Shown piece after piece: positions 22,768 to 28,663 of a stretch of 28,663 nt of DNA. The notes beneath the pieces are model-generated. The model was not told the origin of the DNA. It worked only from the letters and a program-made list of their open reading frames with translations, and made no database searches. Positions within the stretch are counted from its first letter, which is position 1, and each line of letters opens with the position of its first letter. The stretch covers positions 1 through 28,663 of the forward strand of contig JAQYWI010000055.1 in assembly GCA_030145015.1 (NCBI GenBank), in the 5' to 3' direction. Source of the DNA: Desulfobacterales bacterium (GTDB taxonomy: Bacteria; Desulfobacterota; Desulfobacteria; Desulfobacterales; JAHEIW01). The position numbers and the translations under genes were made by a program.

Positions 22768-23694
22768 ATGTCCCAGCAGTTAAATCTATTCCCGAGGAGC
22801 TCTATTGATTCGACTGAAAGCGATCCAAATGATAGACTGGCAAATTTAACAGCAGAGCTCAATGCAATCGATGAGATGTTTGCGGCCAGCAGTTCCTATC
22901 GCAACAGTCACGAATTTCTGAAACTACTAAATTTTATTGCTCACTTTCCAAATTATTCAGCCTTCAACTGCTTTTTGCTTTACACCCAAAATCCATCCAT
23001 ATCATATGTGGCAACGGCCCGAACCTGGGCCCGCAAATTCAGAAGACGGCTTAAATTTAATGCAAATCCTTTGCTGATAATCGCGCCAATGGCCCCGGTG
23101 CGTTTTTTGTTCGATGTTAAAGACACAGAGGGGGATCCGGTATCACCGGAGCTATTAAAAGCATCCATGCTGAAAAAGAGATTCCGTGCCGACGTTTATG
23201 ATAATACCGTTCACAACAGCTTGATTCAGGGAATCATCGTGCGAGAATTGGCTTCAGCGGATCCGTCTGCCGTAACGGCTGCCCGGATGACCCCTTCCAT
23301 AAGAAAAAAGTATGAAGACCTTCATCTCAAAAAAGATGCCAGTTATTTAATCATTCTCAATAAAGCAAGCCGCCTGGAAGAAAAATACGAAAATCTTGTG
23401 CTGGAACTGGGTCATATTTTCAGCGGGCATCTGGGCATCGACAAAAATGCCTGGTGGTCAGAGAGGCACAGCTTAGCACCCACACAAGAAGAAATTGAGG
23501 CGCAATCCGTGGCCTTTTTAATCTGTCAGCGCAAAGGGTTAATTTCAAGCACACAGAAATATCTTTCGGGATATCTAACAGAGGATCAAGAGATACCGGT
23601 ATTCAGTTTAAATGCGCTGCTTCAGGCTGTAAATTATATTGAAGAAATGGGAAAATCTCGCTGGGATAAACCCAAGAAGCGAAGCCGTTATTGA
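22768..23694 (+). CDS. ArdC-like protein with degenerate metallopeptidase motif
   Basis: 308 residues. Residues about 22-125 resemble the ArdC N-terminal ssDNA-binding domain (FPNYSAFNCFLLYTQNP, then VATARTWARKFRRRLK). Residues about 145-290 resemble the M78/ArdC peptidase-like domain: LELGHIFSGHLG (212-223), where the expected HExxH has lost its first His (Leu212), then EEIEAQSVAFLIC (241-253) and a YLSGYL segment. The loss makes metal catalysis doubtful. ArdC-like proteins are usually plasmid antirestriction factors; this one stands on the chromosome beside a cupin. The ribosome site is GGGAGG. Confidence 0.75.
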   Translation: MSQQLNLFPRSSIDSTESDPNDRLANLTAELNAIDEMFAASSSYRNSHEFLKLLNFIAHFPNYSAFNCFLLYTQNPSISYVATARTWARKFRRRLKFNANPLLIIAPMAPVRFLFDVKDTEGDPVSPELLKASMLKKRFRADVYDNTVHNSLIQGIIVRELASADPSAVTAARMTPSIRKKYEDLHLKKDASYLIILNKASRLEEKYENLVLELGHIFSGHLGIDKNAWWSERHSLAPTQEEIEAQSVAFLICQRKGLISSTQKYLSGYLTEDQEIPVFSLNALLQAVNYIEEMGKSRWDKPKKRSRY

Positions 23695-23725
23695 GAAAAT
23701 TTTAAAAGGCGTTAAAAACAATTTC

Positions 23726-24871
23726 CTATGACGCTTCGCCCACATCGCTGAGCTGCATCTTACGGTTTTCCACGAGCCGCTCGTTTATATAGGCGGTATC
23801 CCCTTTGATCTCCTTTGCCAGATACTGCATCTGCCCCGCACTGATAATGTTCTCTTCGGCGAAGAGGTAGATAAGCGCCTTTTCCGCTATACAGCTCACC
23901 TTGAGCGCGTCCATCATGATCGGCTCCGGGCTTTGGGCCTTGATGAACTTGTCGATAAAATGACGGTGAAGCTCCGACCGCTCGATATCGTGGTTCAACA
24001 AATTCAGCTCCTTGAGTAAGGGTTTGATATTGCCCCCGTAGGCCAGCTCCCCAAGTGGTTTCAGTGTCATAAAAGTGTACTCTTTGCCCGGAAGATAATG
24101 GTGATGGTCGCAGCGCGTCGAATAGTTTGGAATCTTGGGGTCATGGATGCGCTTGTCTCCCCCCACGATGATGAGGGGATCGAAGTAAAGAGCAGGGCAT
24201 TCCGCGCCCCCCACAGAGTAAAACCGGTAAGTGTAATAAGAATCAGCGATACAATCGGGGTGCTCGCAATAGGCGGTGAGGGGAAACACATCGGTTGACT
24301 CCTCCATAATGAGCCTGGCCGTCCGATTGAAAAGGTCTTTACGGAAGTTGAGGATAAGCATGGGAAATATAAAATTGAGGCTCTGCTGCTGGGCATGCTG
24401 TGCGATCACGTAAGCGATGCGCTCATCGAAAAATTCGACCTCGTCGATGATCCAGGTGCCGACGGTCGGATTGTTTTCGAAAATCCCTTCAAGCTCAAAG
24501 GAATCCTGGATGCTTGCAATATTATCCCCGGGAACCACATAACCGCCCCGGTAAGCGATGGAGTTGGCGGGATACTCTTCGAATCTTTTATCGTCGATTT
24601 TCGAACGAATATAAAACACGTTGCGGCGGTCAACCCTGGCGCTGGTCGTGAGTTGCCGAACCTTTTCGGACTTGCGCATGGCCACCTCAGAGTCACGATA
24701 TATGCGGGCTGAAAACTCGGACTTGCCGGACCCCATGGGACCGATGATGAGGATTCTGCGGTCTGTCTTGGTAAAATCGAAATGATTGATGGAATGATGG
24801 ATACGAAGATCGGGAAACCCCAGACTCTTCATGAAACTCTGGGCCTGTTCCATATTGTCGATGAGCGCCAA
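23726..24871 (-). CDS. Thymidine-kinase-fold protein with long N- and C-terminal extensions
   Basis: 381 residues from TTG 24871, chosen because GGGGAGGG lies about 7 nt upstream; an ATG at 24961 would add 30 unrelated residues. The P-loop GPMGSGKS (44-51) and WIIDEVEFFD (140-149) correspond to the Walker A and DEAQFF motifs of type II thymidine kinases. NFRKDLFNRTARLI matches the strand and loop after it. CEHPDC (202-207) and STRCDHHHYLPG (251-262) match the zinc-binding lasso. Type II thymidine kinases are usually about 190-230 residues; here about 35 residues precede and about 115 follow the core (largely helical). The nucleoside-kinase role is unproven. Convergent with the ArdC-like gene. 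Confidence 0.75.
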   Translation of the reverse strand: MALIDNMEQAQSFMKSLGFPDLRIHHSINHFDFTKTDRRILIIGPMGSGKSEFSARIYRDSEVAMRKSEKVRQLTTSARVDRRNVFYIRSKIDDKRFEEYPANSIAYRGGYVVPGDNIASIQDSFELEGIFENNPTVGTWIIDEVEFFDERIAYVIAQHAQQQSLNFIFPMLILNFRKDLFNRTARLIMEESTDVFPLTAYCEHPDCIADSYYTYRFYSVGGAECPALYFDPLIIVGGDKRIHDPKIPNYSTRCDHHHYLPGKEYTFMTLKPLGELAYGGNIKPLLKELNLLNHDIERSELHRHFIDKFIKAQSPEPIMMDALKVSCIAEKALIYLFAEENIISAGQMQYLAKEIKGDTAYINERLVENRKMQLSDVGEAS

Positions 24872-24970
24872 AATTGTCCCTCCCCAAAGTGTCAGTCCAC
24901 ATAAAAATGTTACAAAAGTCGTTTGGTATATCTTAGTCCAGCTGGATTCTTTAAAAAACACAATTTCTTT

Positions 24971-25137
24971 GGTTTCAGGTGTCAGTGTTCAGGTGTCAGG
25001 AAAAATAGCTTGCTGCTGGGGGACGGGAGGCCGGGAAGCACGTAAGCTTTCACCCCTTTAAGCCTTCCAGCTTACCAGCCTTATAGCTTCCTTGCCTATC
25101 CGCATTTTTTGAATCCTGACACCCGAAACCTGAAACC
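24971..25137. repeat. Intergenic hairpin repeat R3
   Basis: Outer arms: GGTTTCAGGTGTCAG and TTCAGGTGTCAGG (24971-25000) against CCTGACACCCGAAACCTGAA (25115-25134). Inner part: GGAAGCACGTAAGCTT against AAGCCTTCCAGCTTACCAGC and TATAGCTTCC, with a 10-nt rhythm. It lies in the 508-bp gap upstream of the TK-like and YchF-like genes and shares the build of R1, R2 and R4. Confidence 0.75.
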
Positions 25138-25311
25138 TACTTATTCCTGTAACCTAAAAAAAACCGTGTTTTGCAAATTACATGCTGGCGCAACACGAGA
25201 TGCGTCATTATATTATAAGCTAAAGAGATGTCAATACGCGCATTATCAGGGCTAAGGGCTGGGGGTTCCCGGGATTTTGGGAACTCGATTCCCGTTTTGC
25301 GCAATAACCTG

Positions 25312-25339
25312 TTGACAAAATGGATCGGAATGCTTTAAA
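25312..25339 (+). promoter_or_regulatory. Sigma70-like promoter for the YchF-like gene
   Basis: TTGACA (25312-25317), a 16-nt spacer and TTTAAA (25334-25339). The -35 is perfect. A GTTCCC/GGGAAC stem lies just upstream (25266-25284). Transcription would start near 25346, about 35 nt before the ATG at 25380. Confidence 0.5.
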
Positions 25340-25379
25340 AAGGCCTTTTTAAAAATTTCATCAGAGGTGAAAAAGCACC

Positions 25380-26450
25380 ATGAATATTGGACTTATCGGT
25401 CTGCCAAATTCGGGCAAAACGACGATCTTCAATGCCCTTGCGAGATTGCAGGCCGAGGTTTCATCTTACGCCAATTCCAAATCGGAGCCCAACAGGGCCA
25501 TGCTGGAAGTCACAGACGACCGGGTGGCAACCCTTTCAGAGATGTATCAGCCGAAAAAAACCACCTATGCGGTGATTGAGCTGATCGACTTTGCCGGATT
25601 GAGCCAGGGCGCTGCCCGGGAGGGCCTTTTCTCCAGTTCATCGATGGGTTTGATAAAGAATACGGATGCAATCGCCCTGGTCGTGCGTCATTTTCGCGAC
25701 GATCCGGCGGAAAGCCCCACGCCCCTGCGGGATCTTGAGAAACTCGAGGATGAGTTATTGATTTCGGATCTGATCATCGCCGAGAATCGATTGGAACGGA
25801 TCCAAAAGGCCTGTCAGCGTGGCAAAAAAACGAATCTTCTGGAAACGGAAGAAAAATTATTGCACGGGATCATAGACCATTTGAGCAGCAATCGACCGAT
25901 CCGCGATTTGAAACTGGACGGGGAGCCGGAAAAGATGATCCGCGGCTTTCAGTTCCTCACGCAAAAGCCGATCATGATTATCGTAAACTCAGATGAAAAC
26001 AATTTTGGAAAGAATGCGAACCTGTTGCAAGAGATCGGGAAAAACCATCGGGTTATCGAATTTGCCGGCAAATTCGAGATGGAATTATCACAGCTAAATG
26101 ACCCGGAAGAGATCGCGTTCTTTATGGCGGATATGGGTATCCGGGAATCCGCACGAGACCGATTATGCACTGCCGTTTATGAACTTCTGGGTTATATCAG
26201 CTTTTTCACTGTAGGTAGCGATGAAGTTCGCGCCTGGAGCCTCCAGGCAGGCCAGAACGTAATAACGGCGGCCGCTACGATCCATACGGATCTTGCCCGC
26301 GGTTTCATCCGGGCCGAATGCATCTCGTATGATGATCTGATGCTTTATGGATCTGAAAAACAAGTGAGCGAACGGGGTTTGCGTCGGCTGGAAGGAAGAA
26401 AATATATCGTGCAGGATGGCAATGTCCTGAATATCAGATTCAACGTTTGA
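25380..26450 (+). CDS. YchF/OLA1-like P-loop NTPase (divergent paralogue)
   Basis: 356 residues, close to E. coli YchF (363). G1 is GLPNSGKTT (7-15; usual YchF GLPNVGKST). The G3 region is IDFAGLSQGAAREGL (usual DIAGLVKGAS-GEGL). The specificity motif is NSDE (203-206), fitting the NxxE type that favours ATP over GTP in YchF. A coiled-coil helical insert lies at about 118-190. The C-terminal TGS domain (about 275-353) keeps EVRAWSL, IHTDLARGFIRAE and the final NIRFNV. YchF proteins bind ribosomes and act in stress control. The changes in G1 and G3 suggest a paralogue rather than the housekeeping copy. The ribosome site is AGAGGTG. Confidence 0.85.
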   Translation: MNIGLIGLPNSGKTTIFNALARLQAEVSSYANSKSEPNRAMLEVTDDRVATLSEMYQPKKTTYAVIELIDFAGLSQGAAREGLFSSSSMGLIKNTDAIALVVRHFRDDPAESPTPLRDLEKLEDELLISDLIIAENRLERIQKACQRGKKTNLLETEEKLLHGIIDHLSSNRPIRDLKLDGEPEKMIRGFQFLTQKPIMIIVNSDENNFGKNANLLQEIGKNHRVIEFAGKFEMELSQLNDPEEIAFFMADMGIRESARDRLCTAVYELLGYISFFTVGSDEVRAWSLQAGQNVITAAATIHTDLARGFIRAECISYDDLMLYGSEKQVSERGLRRLEGRKYIVQDGNVLNIRFNV

Positions 26451-26527
26451 GTATAGTGGTTACGGTTCGAATCATCCAAAATTGCTGAATGCCGAAACCG
26501 GTCAGTCCACCTAAAATGCGAATCGAG

Positions 26528-26567
26528 AAAACCCCATTGTGCAAATTGAGCGCCGGGGTTTTATTTT
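26528..26567. terminator. Bidirectional hairpin terminator (AAAACCCC/GGGGTTTT type)
   Basis: AAAACCCC (26528-26535) and GGGGTTTT (26555-26562) with an A-run before and a T-run after. It sits exactly between the ends of the convergent YchF-like gene and DRR microprotein and can end both. Confidence 0.75.
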
Positions 26568-26568
26568 G

Positions 26569-26787
26569 TTAAGGTTTTTCATCCGGACAGACGCTCGACC
26601 ACTGGCTTACTCTGGTGCAGCCATCGCGCCGCTCGTTTTGCTGCCGGCGATCTTTTGCCTGTCTTCTTTCAACACCACCGCTTGCAAAATAATCCGAATC
26701 ATAGACAACCCGTCGATCTTCTCCGGATCGGCGATCAACGTATGGGTCGGCGGTTCTGTCATTTAGCGAACTCGTTTGTTCATTCAC
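26569..26787 (-). CDS. DRR-motif microprotein, second copy
   Basis: 72 residues from GTG 26787, fixed by GGGAGGA 7 nt upstream; an ATG 4 nt downstream is out of frame. The signature at about 16-47 is VDRRSGEDRR, then YDSDYFASGGVERR and AKDRRQQNERR. It matches the 6384-6590 protein (DRRSGxDRR, YF, GG, ERR, K-[DE]-RR), and the ends differ. The C-terminus has two cysteines (57, 66). No membrane segment. Function unknown. It ends at the shared terminator. Confidence 0.7.
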   Translation of the reverse strand: MNEQTSSLNDRTADPYVDRRSGEDRRVVYDSDYFASGGVERRQAKDRRQQNERRDGCTRVSQWSSVCPDEKP

Positions 26788-27053
26788 TTTTAGTTCCTCC
26801 CGAAGTTTTATTTTATAATAAGCTAATCACAAAAAATCAAAATGTAAAGCGCAGGCGGGCTTTTGTGGGTAAAAGCCTACTGCTCGGTGAGCAGATTCCC
26901 CAGATAGGAAACCGGTAATCCCTTCACAATACTCATTTGACGTCTCGGAATTTCCATAACATATTGAAAGTATGGAGATTTTAATAGCGCTGGGTATATG
27001 CCGCCGACACGGAATAATGGAACGCTGGATGAGCGAAGGGAACGAAGTTCTTT

Positions 27054-27563
27054 TTACTTACGTACCAACCAGTTATACGCTTTTGTAAAGCCCCTTAGGG
27101 AAAAGGTGGGATTTTGAGCGATTTGAGGATATGAATCGTATTCAAACTGAATTCGCAAGGCCCTTTTGAGGGTCTTAATGAACTCCCCCTTCATAGGTAC
27201 ATAATCAGTTAGACAATTGGATTCACAACCTTTTATGGCAGAACGAATCGTCAGGGTGTCAATATTGTCGATCCTGTAAGAAAAATATTCCGATGCCATT
27301 GTTTTTTTGGATTTTAAGGTAAGTTGGACCGTCTCCTCGTCGGAATCAGAGCCCGCCAGCCATAACGTGCTGATACCATCTTCGGCAAAGGTTCCAATTC
27401 TTTTGCTCTCCTTATTTGATAGCGGATCGGTCTCCAAAATGCATACCCAATCACCATACTTTAACTGTCCGGCAAAACAACTGCCGCAAAAAACCATTAT
27501 TAAAATAAATATAACCCCAAACAGGCAACGTGGAGATACTTTAATCGTAAGTCTTCTCATCAT
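27054..27563 (-). CDS. Exported protein of unknown function
   Basis: 169 residues with a signal peptide (about 1-32, cleavage near CFA-G). The mature protein starts with GDWVC, has three further cysteines (CESNC pair and one in the signal) and ends FSLRGFTKAYNWLVRK. The opening and ending recall the invasion-associated locus B (IalB) type fold, but similarity is weak. The ending also resembles the protein at 2527-3054. AAGG is 5-6 nt upstream of ATG 27563. Confidence 0.65.
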   Translation of the reverse strand: MMRRLTIKVSPRCLFGVIFILIMVFCGSCFAGQLKYGDWVCILETDPLSNKESKRIGTFAEDGISTLWLAGSDSDEETVQLTLKSKKTMASEYFSYRIDNIDTLTIRSAIKGCESNCLTDYVPMKGEFIKTLKRALRIQFEYDSYPQIAQNPTFSLRGFTKAYNWLVRK

Positions 27564-27633
27564 GTAAGCCTTGCACCTTTTTAAATCTGATCAATAAAAA
27601 AAATAACCCCTTGAAATGGTTTCAAAATCTCAT

Positions 27634-28119
27634 CTAATCACCGCTCACGATTACTTCAGCTTCATCTGTTAAAAATTTGTGCAGCTCCGCAATGTGGTTG
27701 TTCTCCTCGGTGATTATCTTTTCTAAGTTGTTCAGAGTGCCATTATCCTCGATAAACGGTTTAAGCGTCTCATAAAACAAAACCGTATCTTGTTCAAATT
27801 CTATAAAAACAGCTACCAGATCATGGGGCTGGTTCATTTTGGAAAAATCCACGTCCCGGTGCGAAAAACTCTTTTCACCCAATATATCAGTGAAAATCTC
27901 ACGGCCCATCTCTTCCATGAAGGGATTGATGGACTCCGTCTCAAGTTTGTGCTTCAATTCAGAGAACCACAGGGCATGTTTGACCTCCTCATCCGCCATC
28001 CACACCAGTAAAGAAACCAGATCCGGTCCGGAAAGCTTCGCAGCCGCGTTGCGGTAAACGGATTCACCATTTTTCTCCAGCCGAATAGCCAAATCCAATA
28101 TTTCATGAATCAAAAACAT
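27634..28119 (-). CDS. Ferritin-like (rubrerythrin-type) diiron protein
   Basis: 161 residues, a four-helix bundle. The putative iron ligands are Glu15 (RLEKNGE), Glu44/45 with His48 (MADEEVKHA), Glu107/109 (FIEFEQDT) and Glu138/139 with His142 (TEENNHIAEL). That is the usual ferritin-like pattern of two ExxH pairs. There is no rubredoxin CxxC domain. In anaerobes such proteins handle peroxide or iron. The start is ATG 28119 with GAGG 7 nt upstream. Not linked to an operon here. Confidence 0.8.
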   Translation of the reverse strand: MFLIHEILDLAIRLEKNGESVYRNAAAKLSGPDLVSLLVWMADEEVKHALWFSELKHKLETESINPFMEEMGREIFTDILGEKSFSHRDVDFSKMNQPHDLVAVFIEFEQDTVLFYETLKPFIEDNGTLNNLEKIITEENNHIAELHKFLTDEAEVIVSGD

Positions 28120-28144
28120 CGTTAACCTCTTTTTTTTTATGTAT

Positions 28145-28172
28145 CACCACAAAGGCACAAAGTTCACAAAGG
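28145..28172. repeat. CACAAAG periodic repeat R5
   Basis: CACAAAGGCACAAAGTTCACAAAGG: three CACAAAG units with about 8-10 nt spacing. A partner TTCGCAAAGACAGCGGTG lies near 28253-28270. This is the fifth periodic family in the window and lies in the 544-bp end region, where I see no gene. Confidence 0.5.
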
Positions 28173-28337
28173 GCTTTAAAACTATTATTTTAAGTTAGAT
28201 CTTTTTTTTATTCTTTAACGATACGTCATAAAGTCTTTCCTTAACCTGATCTTCGCAAAGACAGCGGTGATTTAATTATAATAAATTTATCCGGTGTTAA
28301 GTCTGCTTGTCAAATTCTTTTTTGCCAGGCAATATAC

Positions 28338-28378
28338 AAAAACCCCATTTCGCGGAAAGAGAAATGGGGTTTTAATTT
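28338..28378. terminator. Hairpin (AAAACCCC/GGGGTTTT type) without an adjacent gene
   Basis: AAAACCCCATTTC (28339-28351) and GAAATGGGGTTTT (28361-28373): a perfect 13-bp stem with a T-rich flank. No accepted gene ends near it on the plus strand in this window, so a gene just outside or a lost gene may explain it. Confidence 0.7.
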
Positions 28379-28423
28379 TGATAAGGATAGAAAATGGAAG
28401 TTTTATTTATAGGCTTGATACGA

Positions 28424-28580
28424 TAAAATTTCGGAGTATTGGAGTTTCGGAGTAATGGCAAAAGGATTGATGCTTTTTTTTCAACACTCCAATACTCCAT
28501 CACTCCAGTACTCCTGGGCCGAGACTTGCAGGAACTTTTGGCATCCTAAAATTTACCTTATTTATTGGTCATAGGAGCTT
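28424..28580. repeat. Intergenic hairpin repeat R2, copy b
   Basis: Outer arms: TTTCGGAGTATTGGAGTTTC and GAGTAATGG against CACTCCAATACTCCATCACT and CCAGTACTCC. The tail GGGCCGAGACTTGCAGGAAC to about 28580 matches that of copy a (20391-20455). The inner CGGGTTACGG-type arms are missing here, so copy b is shorter. A CTTGT...ACAAG stem with a T-run (28578-28608) follows. Confidence 0.75.
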
Positions 28581-28663
28581 GTCGGAGAACTTATCCGAAC
28601 AAGTTTTACTACAAAATATCAATTAACCAATTGTAATAATTACGATAATATGCTACTTTGGCT

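Overview
The window reads like chromosomal DNA of a Gram-negative, anaerobe-type bacterium, most likely Desulfobacterota (Desulfobacterales-like). This is an inference from gene content: a stand-alone EF-Tu-domain-II protein beside a holin-like membrane protein, an AF1514-family protein, several PilZ proteins, a SlyD-type FKBP, a YchF-like NTPase, a GTDC1-like glycosyltransferase, and many hairpin-type intergenic repeats. I saw no rRNA, tRNA, CRISPR array, intact transposase or phage module.

Layout. 1-935: a nested inverted repeat, then a two-gene unit (EF-Tu domain II-like, holin-like). 988-2492: an inverted pair of one repeat brackets a lipoprotein with two aspartic-protease DTG motifs and a PDZ domain. 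2527-5971: a secreted protein (minus), then a run of two unknown proteins, an M48 metallopeptidase with a TerB-like tail, and an exported protein made of two related beta units separated by one in-frame stop. 6384-9395: a DRR-motif microprotein, a tandem PilZ protein, an exported protein and a membrane-anchored protein. 9821-11093: a double-FHA protein with a TerB-like partner. 11243-14406: a tight four-gene run (membrane metallophosphoesterase, two-subunit ThDP decarboxylase, EamA transporter). 14418-16433 (minus): GIY-YIG protein, FKBP, MFS transporter. 16901-20141 (minus): rhodanese lipoprotein, GNAT, PilZ, and an HMA/SurA-like fusion. 20541-26450: AF1514-like protein, GTDC1/QTMAN-like transferase, cupin, an ArdC-like protein with a broken HExxH, a thymidine-kinase-fold protein with long extensions, and a YchF paralogue. 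26569-28119 (minus): a second DRR microprotein, an exported protein and a ferritin-like protein.

How it fits together. Most blocks are short independent operons rather than one pathway. Recurrent themes are c-di-GMP-type PilZ receptors, FHA/TerB signalling, envelope proteins, and putative metal or redox proteins (HMA-SurA, rhodanese, FKBP with Cys tail, ferritin-like). The intergenic DNA is rich in imperfect palindromes built from roughly 7-11 nt units. At least five unrelated sequence families of this type occur, two of them present twice. The most notable items are the stop-split tandem protein (5399-5971), the HMA-SurA-Cys tail fusion, the paired DRR microproteins, the enlarged thymidine-kinase-like protein and the repeat families. 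I did not find a clear, complete new multi-gene defence or mobile system.
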